Below, piece by piece: positions 10,085-22,509 of a DNA stretch of 64,000 nucleotides. Each line of letters opens with the position of its first letter. The stretch's first letter is position 1. Source of the DNA: Leptobrachium leishanense (taxonomy: Eukaryota > Chordata > Amphibia > Anura > Megophryidae); NCBI GenBank assembly GCA_009667805.1, contig CM019068.1, forward strand, positions 2,339,218 through 2,403,217, read 5' to 3'. Position numbers and translations under genes: made by a program. The notes below the pieces were generated by a model. That model ran no database searches, was not told the DNA's origin, and saw only the letters and a program-made list of their open reading frames with translations.

Positions 10085-12060
10085 CACTCTTCCACAATAC
10101 CACAGATGGGTTACTTACGGTGTGAAGGCACTTGCTTTCACCAAAGGCACAATATTTGGGTGCACTGCCACTGATGCCTATATTACCAGATTCATATCAT
10201 TTTAACCCCTTAGTGACCGGGCGGTTTTACACAAATCCGTCTTTTAGTGACCGCTGCTGTTTTTACGTTTCTGCGCTGTTAGTGTTTAGGTCAAATTTTC
10301 CTCTTACTCGTTTATTCAACCCACACATATTATACACCCTTTTTCCCGCCATTAAATGGACTTTCTAGAAATACCATTATTTCCATCATATCGAATAATT
10401 TACTATAAAAAAAATATGAAATATGAGGAAAAAATGGTAAAAACACACTTTTTCGTAACTTAATCCCCAAAATCTACAACCACCCAAAAAGACCCCGGCT
10501 AAATAGGTTCAAAATTTTCTCCCAAGACTAGAAATACCCAATTTTTACATGCGTTTGCTTTTTAACCCCTTCACTACTGAGACAGTTCACCTATGTGCGC
10601 TGCGATCATTCAGACCATTTTGTGCTAATTATTTTTAGATGATAGCCTAGGTCCTATTTAATTAAACCCCCCCAGACAAAATTCTTTTTTTTTTTTAAAC
10701 CAAACCTGGTCATGTTTGGTATCATTGGAAAGGCCATAATCAGGCCTTTCAAATGATGTCAACTATGACCATCTAGCTGCCATGGATCGGGAGATATGGG
10801 GATCCTTAGGATCCCCTTATCTCTACATGGCAGCTAGATGGTTAACTGGCCCACTGACATCCTCACACATATGGTGAGGTTGTCAGTGGGTGGGGGGGGA
10901 CCTGGAGGCTTGGCTGACATCCAAGATGTCAGCCCCCTCCAGGTTTGAATCCCGTTTTGGCGCCAATTGGCGTCAAAACGTGATCCGGTGGCGAAACAGT
11001 TAATGCTATACACCGCTGAAAAGGGGAGACCCTCCCCTTTTCTGCAGTGTAAAATGCATCTCCCTAGCTGCAATGGTTGGGGAGATAGAGGGCTCCGAAG
11101 GAGCCCCCCCTCCCCTCCATTGCTTTGCATGGGGACGCCTGCTGATGACGTCACCACGCAGCGTGGCGACGTCATCAGCCTCGCCTGCCCATGTAAATCA
11201 CATGGGCAGGCTTCCTCCCTGCCAGATCGCCGAGGGATCCAGCGAGGGAGGTGAGTATCAGGCGAGAGGGGGATTAGGTGCCGCTGACGTACCCTGTACA
11301 TCCGCGGGTCTCAGGGAGACCCGAGGATAGGACGTACAGGGTACGTCTGCGGCCCTTAAGGGGTTAATATTGGACTGCAGGGTCCAACCCTGCACTCTTC
11401 CAAAATACCACAAAGGGGTTACGGTGTGAAGGCTTGCTGCCACCAAAGGTACAATATTTGGGTGCACTGCCACTGACGCCTATATTACCAGATTCATATA
11501 ATTTTAATATTGGCCCGCAGGGTCCACCACTGCACTCTTCCACAATACCACAGAGGGGTTGCAGTGTGAAGGCACTTGCTGCCACCAAAGGCACAATATT
11601 TGGGTGCGCTGCCACTGACGCCTATATTACCAGATTTATATCATTTTAATATTGGACTGCAGGGTCCAACCCTGCACTCTTCCACAATACCACAAAAGTG
11701 GTTACGGTGGGAAGCACTTGCTGCCACCAAAGGTACAATATTTGGGTGCACTGCCACTGACGCCTATATTACCAGATTCATATCATTTTAATATTGGACC
11801 GTAGGGTCCACCACCGCACTCTTCCACAATACCACAGAGGGGTTACAGTGTGAAGGCACTTGCTGCCACCAAAGGCACAATATTTGGGTGCACTGCCACA
11901 GACGCCTATATTACTAGATTTATATCATTTTAATATTGGACTGCAAGGTCCAACCCTGTACTCTTCCAAAATACCACAGAGGGGTTACGGTGTGACGGCA
12001 CTGTTGCCGACACTAAAGGCCCACTTTTAAAGCACCTATTGTTACTTTCATCCAAAGCCT
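10085..12060 (+). repeat. 142-bp tandem repeats in hAT 3' region, interrupted by a TTAA element
   Basis: The unit carries CACTCTTCCACAATACCAC, ACTTGCTGCCACCAAAGG and TTTTAATATTGG. TTAATATTGG begins at 11364, 11504, 11646, 11788 and 11930, giving 140-142 bp spacing. One unit at 10085-10205 is separated from the rest by the insertion at 10206-11363. Some units are shared with the nested copy at 7540-7700. Confidence 0.85.
10206..11363. mobile_element. TTAA-flanked piggyBac-like non-autonomous element
   Basis: TTAA flanks both sides (10202-10205, 11364-11367). Neighbouring 142-bp units have the uninterrupted target TTTTAATATTGG. The ends are CCCCTTAGTGACC and CCCTTAAGGGG, sharing CCCCTTA as inverted repeat. 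The interior is a chain of short hairpins (for example GGGGATCCTTAGGATCCCC and the GTACAGGGTACG pair near the right end). No transposase is present. Confidence 0.85.
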
Positions 12061-12559
12061 GCATAAGTTTCACCATAATTTAGCCCAAAAAATCACTAAA
12101 CTTGTTCTGTGTGTCCTAAAATGTCTCCTCTTTTCATACAGACTGCCGCCCCAAGCAGTTGTTTATGAATAGATTAAAGGAAAAACGTTTACCGTCATTT
12201 GAAATTTCATTTTTTTGTTTTTAAATGTTTCTATACATCCGAAAAAAAATCGTTTTTATTTTTAACCGTTATTTCATAGAAAACTCACTGTTCCTTTAAA
12301 AAAAATTTTTTTTTACTTTTTTTCTTTACTTTTTGTCCTTGTTTCCTGTCCCCCAGGGCACTACCCGGACCCCCATACACCTTTTATGGCAAATATCTTG
12401 CATATATGCCCTCTTGGAGGGCACTCTAAAATTAGAACTTTCGAGTGCCATTGACTTGCATTGAGTTCGGTTCGCGTTCGAACTTGAACTTTTGAAATTG
12501 TTCGAGTTCGAATGCGAACCGAACACGGGGGTGTTCGGCTCATCCCTAGTTGAGACCTC

Positions 12560-14880
12560 CATAAGGGTGTTATGAGTACTATTGTAGCTAATTGTACTTG
12601 TACTAGTCTTATTACTGTTGAAATGAGAATGAACAGAGGTAAAGCGTAAAGCGTCCCTAGAGTCAAAGTCTGGACCAGAGCAACTGTGGCCAAGGCCATG
12701 GGGTCTGGTCTTCAACAGTAGTATTGTGGTAAAAGGGTATTGAGGCGAGAAGTGAATAAATCTATGGAGAAGGGACCCCAGAGGTATGACAAACTGGCAA
12801 ATACCCTGGCATCTAATCTACAATCGCTGGAATCTATCAGATACCTTGAATTCCAGTCCGCCATTACATTGCTGAACCCTGGAATGTATTGGCTTGGACT
12901 GAGAGATTGAGAGGCAGGCAAAATCCCCAAAAAGATTTATCTGTCTCCGCCAATTGTTTGGACCTGGGGCCACCTATAAGATTGATATAACGCACAGCGG
13001 ACAGGTTGTCCATCTTAAGGAGTATGAAACTTGCTTGGAAATGCTTAATAAAACTTGAATAGCAAACAATCCTGCAAGGAGTTCTAAACAATTATATACA
13101 ATCCTATCTCTGTGGAAACCCAACTGACACCTGTGGCAAGTGATCCGCAGCGTGCGCCAGCCAGATCTGCTGGCGTCTGACTCTATGACCAATTCTAGGG
13201 TTGGATGGATGATGGCTTTGCCGTTCCATGACTCTATGGGCTCTATTACATTCTCCACACCAATTCGTCCGCGCAGCGCAATTTTTGTTGTGTGCAGCGT
13301 TAAGGGTTATCGCTCGAAAATTAAAGGTGGTATTACGATCCGAACGCATTTTCTCATCCGTCAAAAAATAACGTTCGGAAAAACGAGGCGCAAAACGAAG
13401 AGTAATACACGCGCAGTAACGTAGCACACGTAAATCAGTGTGCGGACTGTTTTTTTTGCGGGATTCAGCCAATCAGAATTAAGAACCTTAATTTACATAA
13501 ATTTACCTTAATTGACTCACTTAAGTTTTTGCGCCTGTCAAAGTAAATCTGAGTATATATGCTGCAGCAATAATAAAAACACGCACAAATTCACAATTTT
13601 ATTGTTTGGGTATGTGTAGAATGTGTAACTATACTGTATTTTTTTCGTGCTGGTGTTTTTCGTTTTGGCCAGAAAGTTCAGATTTGCAGTTACCACCAGC
13701 TTTTCAAAGATGTTAAAATTATGCGCGCAAACACCGTTAGTAAAAAGTTGCGCATCGATTGTAATACCATCCACGTATCAGCGTACAAACAAATTTATTG
13801 TTTATTAAGTATGGAACACGCACAGTTCATCACGCTCGCGCAGGTCCATCCGCATTAAACGATAACGTGCATCGTTTGCGCGGACGTTGTAATACGGCGT
13901 TCAGTGCAAAGGGTTTTGCCCCTCGCGTTAATGCGTTTTTGCGCACGCGCACTTTTTTGCGCGAAGAATGTAATAGAGCCCTATATGATTTAGCCACCAC
14001 TTTATCTCCAATTTCGACTCGTCGTCCGGAGAGATGCAATCTGGATAAAGCCATCCCCTCCGCAGAAATCGTGCTTTCAGACGTGGAAGAGCTCGACAAT
14101 AAAGTGGTCCTGGAAAGACCACTTGTATTGCTGCGGCGAGTAGGCCCAAGAGACAAGCTAACCATCTCAGAGGGAACTCCTGTACCAATAGAAGATGCCT
14201 GATTTCTTCCCTGTGAATCAGCCGAACCTTGGTTGAAGGCAGAGAAAGAGACATCTCCATCGAGTTTATGGTGAAACCTAGAAATTCGATGGACTGTGTC
14301 GGTGTAAGGACAGATATTTGTGTAATTTGTTAGGAAACCCAGATTGGATAGCAGATTGATTGTCCAATCTTTGTGAATTATCAAGGAATATTGATCCTTC
14401 GCCAGAAGGAGAATGTCGTCTAGATATATTACCAGTCGTACTCCCTTGCTGCGAAGGAACGACACCACTGGTTTCATTAAGTTGGTGAAACACCTGGGGG
14501 CGGATGAAAGGCCAAAAGGTAGAGACCTGAACCTCCAAAGGGTGTCCTCCCAAACAAACTGAAGTCCCTGCTTGCGATGTCTATCGGGACTGTCAGATAA
14601 GCGTCTTTAGGTCTATCTTGACCATCCAATCTTGTGGAGATAAAACTCCTTTTAATGACGGAATGTCTTCCATTTTGAAATGATTGTACACAACGTACTC
14701 GTTTAGGTGTTTTAAATTGATTACTGGATGGAATTCTCCATCTTTCTTTTTTAATAGGAATATATATATTTTTTTGCTGAGGAATATCTCCTTGGTAAGA
14801 AGATTTAAAGGAGCCTCTTGAGGTGGAATAAGGGTTGCGGCCAGGAAAACGACCCCTGCTTTTCCCGGCCCTGTCAAAAA
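12560..14880 (-). pseudogene. DIRS A reverse transcriptase / RNase H remnants
   Basis: On the minus strand, from high to low coordinates, I read an RT N-terminal block (FLLKKKDGEFHPVINLKHLN, about 14660-14770), a YLDDILLL active-site motif (about 14410-14425), then RNase H-like DASRSGW (about 13160-13180). A DIRS-typical tail follows, with ADWNSRYLIDSSD and WGPFSIDLF (about 12720-12860). Several frameshifts and the MITE at 13238-13981 break it. These motifs copy RNA into DNA in DIRS elements. Confidence 0.85.
13238..13981. mobile_element. MITE with perfect 16-bp GGGCTCTATTACATTC ends
   Basis: GGGCTCTATTACATTC at 13238 is an exact inverted repeat of the right end at 13966-13981. TAT flanks both sides (13235-13237, 13982-13984). 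DIRS copy B near 31270 reads GACTCTAAATGATTTAG without interruption. The 3-bp duplication and GGG ends fit PIF/Harbinger. The subterminal DNA is CpG-rich and the middle AT-rich. Open frames inside are not conserved motifs. Confidence 0.85.
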
Positions 14881-15255
14881 CCCTATTCGATATTAGCCTT
14901 CACCTTACTTATGGTCGAGAAGGATCCTGTATATTCGGTCAACTCCTTGAAGATGCCGTCTCCAAATAACTGACCCTCAGCGCTGGAACCAGGCTCATTA
15001 TGCACTAAGGTTGCCACCTTAGGGTCGATCTTAAGGAGAATTGAGCGTCTTCTTTCGCTTGATAAAGCTGTGTTATGTTACCAAAAACACAGACCAGCCC
15101 CTGTGTTCAAACAGGTCTGGTTTCATTAGTGAGGAGAGACTTCTCAATCGAATCCATAAATTTTTGTCAATGGACCTAAATAATCAAACCATTTATCATG
15201 ACACCCCTTAAGGTGGCCTCTACTCCCCTTTTTTGGGATCAATTTGACTCCTTAA
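14881..15255 (-). pseudogene. DIRS A, gag/RT linker remnant
   Basis: This is colinear with 31960-32365 of DIRS copy B, including CTTTCGCTTGATAAAGCTGTG-type sequence and the block before GGACCAATTTGACT. The reading frames are broken. It ends at TTAA 15252-15255, the left target of the next insertion. Confidence 0.65.
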
Positions 15256-16436
15256 CGACTTCGATGCGGAGGACGCGCTGAGCGCGTCCTCCGCATGGCT
15301 GCTGCTGTGCTGAGGACGCGCTGAGCGCGTCCTCACTTTGGGGTCAGCGTTCGGCCGAGTTCCGGCCGATCGCTGGCCCCCCCGGTGCGGGCTGACATCC
15401 TCGATGTCAGCCCAGCATCCGGAACCGCCGCCGGTGAAATTAGGTGTCATCGCGGCAGCGCGATGACACCTAATTCAGGCGCCCCTGCCGCATGTGCGGA
15501 GGAGGCGCCTGAAAGGGAGGGGGCGTTGCGGGGGTTAACCCAGGCACCATTTGGAAGGGCACAGCCTGCCCTTCCAAATGGTACCTGGCATTAACCCCTG
15601 GGGAGCTGGATCGCGAATCGGCGCTGAAAAGTGCCGGTTCGTGATCCTTTCCCGGAGCTGGCCGACATCTTGGATGTCGGCCAAGCCTCCGGGAACTCCT
15701 CCTGAGGACTGGCGTCATCGTGCATAGCACGATGACGCCAGTCCTGGAGTTAACCCCTAACTGCCACCAACGGTGGAGATAGGGAGTTCCAATGAACTCC
15801 CTATCTCCCGATCCGTGGCAGCTAGGGGTTAATGTTTGGTATTGTTGGATCGGCCAGAGCATGGCCGTTCCAACGATACCAAACACGAAAGTGAAAAAGT
15901 TTGTAAAAAAAAAAAAAAAAAAAAAAAATATTTTAAAAAAATTATAAAAAAATAAACATTTTTTTTCTTTTTTTTGGTTTGTTAATGCAGCAATATTGTT
16001 CCCATTTCAATTATAATGTGAACAATGATGCTGCACTAACGATTTTTGTATGCGGTGCGTTTGTTAAAAATCGTGTAATTTTCCCCAAAAAAAATGTAAC
16101 GAGACCCCATCTCTAATTTTTTTAACAAGCGCACCCCATACAAAATATAACCGCAATTGCTCGCATGTTAAAATGTGAAAAAAAACACTTTACACATTGT
16201 AAATTATTGAAAATACATATTTTATTGCATTTTTTGTTATAATATACAGACAGGACATGACGTATACATATAATAATGACATATTATTAATCTGCCGAGT
16301 CTGACGGAAAGAACGATATATAATATGTCTGTGTCATATACTAAAATAAGCCTTCAAAACACGTTTAAACATGATGAGCAAAACCGGTAAAAATGAGCTC
16401 AGCACAGGGGCGGGAAAAGCCTCAGCAGCGAAAGGG
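15256..16436. mobile_element. TTAA-flanked hairpin-chain element, copy 1
   Basis: TTAA lies at 15252-15255 and 16437-16440. DIRS copy B carries the empty site near 32362 (GACTGGTTAAGGATGTG). The right end is CAGCAGCGAAAGGG; the left end CGACTTCGATGCGG is degenerate. The left half is a series of hairpins, including the GGACGCGCTGAGCGCGTCC stem, AGGTGTCATCGCG...CGCGATGACACCT and TAGGGAGTTCCAATGAACTCCCTA. Then come an A/T run and a conserved unpaired tail with CGTATACATATAATAATGAC. Confidence 0.9.
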
Positions 16437-16573
16437 TTAAGGATGTGAATAATTTCCGGATTAAACTCAGGGGTTACATTAAGCTTATGTGACAAAGTTG
16501 GGGCTGGACACTCAGCCCTCAAATTACTTCTGGTTTGTTTATCCATTGACATACGGATATGCTGTTCTATATA
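16437..16573 (-). pseudogene. DIRS A, distal fragment
   Basis: GGATGTGAATAATTTC through CTGTTCTATATAA matches 32363-32500 of DIRS copy B. Similarity stops at 16573, where copy B continues into its gag start. No intact frame. Confidence 0.75.
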
Positions 16574-16936
16574 ACGCGCTTATAAGTTCAAAAAAATGGG
16601 TACAGCACCCTCCAATCTCTGTCAAAGTCTCTGTGTTCAGATGGATGTTCACATATTCTCCGTGGAATGTTCAGACATAGAATAAATAAATGAGAAAAAA
16701 CAATTGGTGCAGCGCGTTTCACTGGTTCTCAATATATAGGTCTCAAAATTGTAAACTTACAAACAAAGAGCCCAGGTACCGGCTCTAGTATTATTCACCT
16801 TCTAGGTATTTTTCTTCTCTTACAGGCACCTATAGAACCTGTTAGAATATTCTTTCTCCAGATGTTCCATTTACAAGGGAAACATAAAACAGAGGGAGAA
16901 TCCCCAAGTGTAATTCCACAACAAATACTTATTATA
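16574..16936. other. Unassigned AT-rich sequence left of a solo LTR
   Basis: No coding motif, TIR pair or match to another part of the window was recognised. The last four bases before the LTR, TGTG (16937-16940), are the LTR's left duplication. Confidence 0.3.
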
Positions 16937-16940
16937 TGTG

Positions 16941-17872
16941 TGTAGCGCTCACTCCCGGAGGAGCCGCTGAATTTAAACCTCGGGTCAGTCTCCCGCACTA
17001 GGGAATAAATAAACACCAGCACTGTTGTGGATTTTATAGGTTATATAGTTTACTGATCTCAAATAAACTGGCATATATAGAGCAGCACCGTATACATATA
17101 TATTTACAGAAGTTCGTAATGCGAGAAATGCGCAGCGGAAAAGAAAAAGGAATTTTAACCCCTTGGTTGCTTAAATGTGAGTCCCGTACAGGTTGTGTCC
17201 CAAGAAGGTGTACATGTATGCGTGTGTTGGTACCCGGGTACTAGATTCAACTGACCAGTGAATGATTTCAATGTGTCTTCGACTAGTCACGTTGGGGCCC
17301 TGTAGGTTTAGACAAACTGCAGCGTGCTTTATTATTTTTACTGTGGCCGGGAAGGCCTCTCACCCATCTGCACTCTGCTCGACCCAGGACATCTTTCCGC
17401 TCGACTTGACTGGGACTCTGTGCCACCGGATCTGCTTGTCTTGCTTGTCCGTTTCTGCCACAAGATGCTCAGCTCACCGCCTGCACTCCCATTAGATCAT
17501 CGCGGTCTCCTAACTCGGGGTCCTTCTGCAGCTCTGTATCTGTAAAAACTTCTCACCGATAGGTTACTAGGTCTCTGGCAAGTGATTTGGGCCGATCTCC
17601 AGCTCCGCAAGGCAGCACTTGTGCTCCGGCCTGGTCACAATCGCTCCTTGTCTCACGTGCGTCTTGCTCTATTCACCCCTTGGCGCGCACTCCTCTCCTC
17701 TGCACGAGGTTGCAGATGTCTCTCGGTTCTCCCCACCCACTTCCTGTCCCTGCCCCAAAGCATGCTGGAAAACGTAGTCCGAAAGTGTCCAGTATTGGTT
17801 TACATTGCGTTCGTCTCCACCTGGTGGCCAGAAACGAGTAATTACAGCAGCAGGATTTAAACCAGCGCTACA
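16941..17872. mobile_element. Solo LTR (TGTAGCGCT...AGCGCTACA)
   Basis: The sequence starts TGTAGCGCT and ends AGCGCTACA, a perfect 9-bp inverted repeat with canonical TG...CA ends. It is flanked by TGTG at 16937-16940 and 17873-17876. Length (932 bp) and lack of coding fit an LTR left after recombination. Superfamily and orientation are not evident. Confidence 0.7.
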
Positions 17873-17876
17873 TGTG

Positions 17877-18525
17877 CAAAGCAAGGTTACTCACGCAGAG
17901 GAGAGCCTCCAGGCTCTTGGGGTATTAGAGTGGTTTTTGTGAATTTTTTCCTAAATTTCATCTGCGGATACCCCAAGAGTCTGGAGGCTCTCCTCTGCTC
18001 TGTGACTGAGCTGCGGGGAAAGAGCTGAAACACTGGCTGTCACCAGGATTTGGCGAATTGCCTGCTCTCTGGATAGCCGAATGGCCAAGAAAGGTAACCG
18101 AACGCTGAAATTCAGCGTTCGGTTACCTTTCGGCCCCATTTCAGAGCTCTTTGAATAACCCTGTTAGTGTTCGTTCGCCCTGAATAAACCTGCCAAATGA
18201 AAACACCGGACATCAGGACATTTCTTTGCTGTTCGGTGTCTCTGAACAGATTAACCATTACTTTTCTATTTGGACTTTCACTGCCTTTGAACAGGCACCG
18301 TACTTGCTGTCAGTTTGCCAAAATTTTTGTATGAGCATATCACAGAGCTCCACAGCAATAAAACTCACAGTAATGTGCAGTGTGTATTATGAGCATTCAG
18401 TGTTATATGGGAATACTGGTTTATGAGTAAAAGTAGTTAAACAAAAACCCGTAAAGCTCGGGGGGGTTGGGGTGACACCATAAGTTACCGCACCGGGTGA
18501 CACCAACCTTAGTGACGCCACTGAC
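17877..18525. other. Hairpin-rich remnant of the CAGGGTTAT transposon family
   Basis: This holds a hairpin (17892-17925 pairs with 17968-18000, GAGAGCCTCCAGGCTCTTGG type) and a long palindrome GGTAACCGAACGCTGAAATT-type at 18094-18130. An end-like CTTTGAATAACCCTG finishes at 18151. The palindrome and the CCGAATGGCC...GAGAGCAGG block recur at 46545-46640. Around 18340-18410 is one copy of the TCACAGAGCTCCACAGCAAT repeat also found at 33310-34022. No gene. Confidence 0.55.
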
Positions 18526-18670
18526 TGTACCATTACCTGTTACTGGTACATGTTGTGTAAACTGTATTTTTCTCTCTAAATACTTTTATTGTTTGTATTT
18601 GAGAGATTTTCTTTGCCGCTATCGGCTAAAGTAAAGAAAAGATAGCATAATACTCGCCTCCGTGTCTTGT
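18526..18670. repeat. DIRS terminal inverted-repeat arm
   Basis: GACTGTACCATTACCTG through CGCCTCCGTGTCTTGTGGG is the inverted copy of sequence at about 21690-21747 joined to 27675-27757. CGCCTCCGTGTCTT also occurs at the recombinase end of DIRS copy B (28253). Inverted terminal repeats are typical of DIRS elements, so this is read as a DIRS end; no body follows. Confidence 0.65.
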
Positions 18671-18715
18671 GGGATAATTGCTTAAGCCTGCCAACAGCGT
18701 CAATGTAAACTACCC

Positions 18716-18736
18716 TCATATATATATATATATATA
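18716..18736. repeat. (TA)n microsatellite at the Tc1 target
   Basis: A run of about ten TA dinucleotides directly abuts the Tc1 left end. Tc1 elements insert at TA, which explains the position. Confidence 0.8.
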
Positions 18737-18858
18737 CAGTGGCAAGAAAAAAGTATGTGAACCCTTTGGGATTACGTGGAGTTTTGCATGAATTGGTCAT
18801 AAAATGTGCTCTGATCTTCATCTAAGTCACAACAATTTGAAAAACACAGTCTGCTTAA

Positions 18859-19549
18859 CCACTTCAATGCTGAGGACGCGCTGTCCAATGAACTCCCTAT
18901 CTCCCGATCCGTGGCAGTTAGGGGTTAATGTTTGGTATGGTTGGATCGGCCAGAGCATGGCCGTTCCAACGATACAAACATGAAAGTGAAAAAGTTTGTC
19001 AAAAAAAAAAAAATGAAAAAAATAAATAAAAAACATTTTAAAAAAAAATTATAAAAAAAAACAAACACTTTTTTTTTTCTTTTTTTTGGTTTGTTAATGC
19101 AGCAATATTGTTCCCATTTCAATTATAATGTGAATAATGATGCTGCACTAACGATTTTTGTATGCGGTGCGTTTGTTAAAAATAGTGTAATTTTCCCCAA
19201 AAAAAAATGTAACGAGACCCCATCTCTAGTTTTTTTAACAAGCGCACCCCATACAAAATATAACCGCAATTGCTCGCATGTTAAAATGTGAAAAAAAACA
19301 CTTTACACTTTGTAAATTATTGAAAATACATATTTTATTGCATTTTTTGTTATAATATACAGACATGACATAACGTATACATATAATAATGACATATTAT
19401 GAATCTACCGAGTCTGACGGAAAGAACGATATATAATATGTCTGGGTCATATACTAAAATAAGCCTTCAAAACACGTTTAAACATGATGAGCAAAACCGG
19501 TAAAAATGACCTCAGCACAGGGGCGGGAAAAGCCTCAGCAGCGAAAGGG
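18859..19549. mobile_element. TTAA-flanked hairpin-chain element, copy 2 (internally deleted)
   Basis: TTAA at 18855-18858 and 19550-19553. The intact Tc1 right TIR (near 20930) shows the empty site TTTTAAGCAGACTGTG. The ends are CCACTTCAATGCTGAGGACG and CAGCAGCGAAAGGG. Relative to copies 1, 3 and 4 about 500 bp of the hairpin part is missing, at GGACGCGCTG/TCCAATGAAC. Confidence 0.9.
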
Positions 19550-19652
19550 TTAAAATAATACAACACAAACATTATATGTTTTCATGTTTTTATTGAACAG
19601 AACATGTAAACATTCACAGTGCAGGGTGGAAAAAGTATGTGAACCGTTGGAC

Positions 19653-20766
<1,114 letters not shown>

Positions 20767-21099
20767 TAATATCACACTGATTGGACTCAAGGTTGGCTCA
20801 CTCCTGGCTCCAATTAGCTCTTGGATTAGTCATTAGGCTAGGGGTTCACATACTTTTTCCACCCTGCACTGTGAATGTTTACATGTTCTGTTCAATAAAA
20901 ACATGAAAACATATATTGTTTGTGTTGTATTATTTTAAGCAGACTGTGTTTTTCAAATTGTTGTGACTTAGATGAAGATCAGAGCACATTTTATGACCAA
21001 TTCATGCAAAACTCCACGTAATCCCAAAGGGTTCACATATTTTTTCTTGGCACTGTATATATCTATAACTCTATCTCTATCCATACAGGGAATCAGAAT

Positions 21100-21635
21100 A
21101 ATATATAACAGTTACCGGTACAAGCATTTATAAAGCGCCAACAGATTCCTTAGCGCTGTACAATGGGAGAGACAGAATAACAAATATACATACACGTTAC
21201 ACACACGGAATAGTAGGAGGGAGGACCCTACTCAAGAGCTAACAATCTAAGAGGAGAGGTGGGGACAACAGGTGAGGGTACTTGGAGTATGTGTAGTAGT
21301 GGGGCGCATGTGGGCTAAAGGGAAGATGGAGCAAGAGATGTACTGTGAAGGATCATGGAGTGAGCTGATAGGCTTCTTTAAAGTAATGTGTTTTAAGAGA
21401 TTTCTTGAAGGACTGGAGAGACGGGGAGAGTCTAATGTTGCGGAGGAGGGAGTTCCATAGAATGTGGGCAGCTCTGGAGAAGTCCTGAAGGCGGGATTGG
21501 TGGTGCGGGTACATGAAGCTGATAGCATCAGATCATTGGCCAAGCGAAGTGGATGGGAAGGGTTATATCTGCTGATAGGGGAGGAGATGTAGGCAGCGGC
21601 GCAGTTATGGAAAGCTTTATATGTGACCAATAGAA
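21100..21635 (-). mobile_element. LINE 3' end (5'-truncated)
   Basis: In one minus-strand frame a block with ILWNSLLRNIRLSPSLQSF and KKSLKTHYFKEAY resembles the C-terminal end of non-LTR retrotransposon RT proteins. It is followed towards lower coordinates by a non-coding tail with TGTACAGCGCTAAGGAATCT and GTTGGCGCTTTATAAATG. A very similar tail stands alone at 52394-52450. The clade (L2-, L1- or Tx1-like) is not determined. Confidence 0.6.
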
Positions 21636-21747
21636 TGAATTCCCAGATTCCCCTATTATCATGACGGGGAATCTTAATTATAATAAAGACACAGAGGCGA
21701 GTATTATATTATCTTTTCTTTACTTAAGCCGATCGCAGCAAAGAAAA
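21636..21747. repeat. DIRS terminal arm, left part (split by gypsy)
   Basis: GAATTCCCAGATTCCCCTAT through AGACACAGAGGCGAGTATTA copies the complement of the DIRS B end region (28240-28330). It then continues as the inverted partner of 18526-18670. The gypsy element at 21748 interrupts it and the arm resumes at 27675. Bases 21743-21747 (GAAAA) are the gypsy target duplication. Confidence 0.7.
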
Positions 21748-22507
21748 TGTTATGTCCTCAGCCCCCGCTGCGCCCCCTGGGGGGTCTGGGCAAGAAGGGG
21801 GGCCGCTGGCTGGTCGGGTGCCAGCACTTACTGCTGGCAGATCGGCATCTGAGGGGGCGGGGTCAGGTGTGGTTACCAGGAGCCACAGGCTTTAAAACAG
21901 GGCTCTAGGAATGGCCTCATTGCCCTGTTGTGGAGTTATTCACGCACCACTACTTATATATCTATTTGTTTACTGTTGACGACCCTGCTTTGTACGCGAT
22001 CCCTTCTCCTGATATTTGACCCGGCTTGGCTTAGACAACTCTCTCTCTTTATCTAGTATTTTACGCTGTTTCATTAGTTTTAGTGATTTAACCCCCTGCT
22101 GGTTGCTGGGTTGATCACTCACAGTTTTGGGTTCTAACCCCTCACGTTTAGGGATATTGTTTGCAATCCTTCGGGATCCCTTTATCCAGGTTACTACCTA
22201 GGTTTATGGTTTTGCTAAGACCACGATAACAAACTATTGTTTATTTCTGATTTTATGTTATTCTGCATCTGACTGTCCTGCACCTTGAATACTTCACGGA
22301 CTGTCATTTCACGTCTGCTGTTTCTGAGCGTGTCCTAGGTAATCTGTTGGTCTCAACCTTCAGAGCTTAGAGACAATTCAGTTAGTCCTTGTGTCTCCTT
22401 GTTACAGTCTGTAAGTTATAAACCTGTTGTATTATTCAAGCAGATACTTCTGCTCTCAAGGATCCCAACTCCGCTACTCTTGGGTAAGCGATACAGCTAC
22501 TGTTACA
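21748..22507 (+). repeat. 5' LTR of the Sushi-like gypsy
   Basis: Starts TGTTATGTCCTCAG and ends GCTACTGTTACA. It carries a TTTAAAA box at 21891-21897, and the predicted transcript start GCCCTGTTGT lies 31 bp downstream. Confidence 0.95.
21891..21931 (+). promoter_or_regulatory. LTR core promoter: TATA-like box and predicted transcript start
   Basis: TTTAAAA (21891-21897) is followed 31 bases later by GCCCTGTTGT (21922-21931). This ten-base string is the exact complement of the primer site at 22510-22519. The TATA-to-start distance is what pol II normally uses, so the two observations support each other. Confidence 0.65.
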
Positions 22508-22509
22508 TT

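Larger units (their letters stand above)
1715..12548 (+). mobile_element. hAT-superfamily DNA transposon, autonomous-type but broken
   Basis: The element starts TAGGGATGAGC (1715) and ends GCTCATCCCTA (12548). It is flanked by perfect 8-bp duplications GTTGAGAC at 1707-1714 and 12549-12556. DIRS copy B has the uninterrupted target near 30594. Within it lie a TATA box, 70-bp tandem repeats, a BED-finger transposase gene in pieces, and 142-bp tandem repeats near the 3' end. Three later insertions (2132-3084, 6182-9015, 10206-11363) inflate it; without them it is about 5.9 kb. Confidence 0.93.
1201..16573 (-). mobile_element. DIRS1-like retrotransposon copy A, split by nested insertions
   Basis: Segments 1201-1714, 12549-13237, 13982-15255 and 16437-16573 are colinear with DIRS copy B (28330-32500) and together make one minus-strand element. 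RT and RNase H motifs of the DIRS1 type are readable (see 12560-14880). The gaps are a hAT element, a MITE with GGGCTC ends and a TTAA element. The left side is cut by the LTR at 1200, so most of the recombinase end is absent. Similarity to copy B stops at 16573, inside the gag-side region. The copy is dead. Confidence 0.8.

Noticed and set aside
13798..14202. 134-codon plus-strand frame
   Set aside because: It spans the junction between a MITE and antisense DIRS sequence, so it cannot be an ancestral gene.
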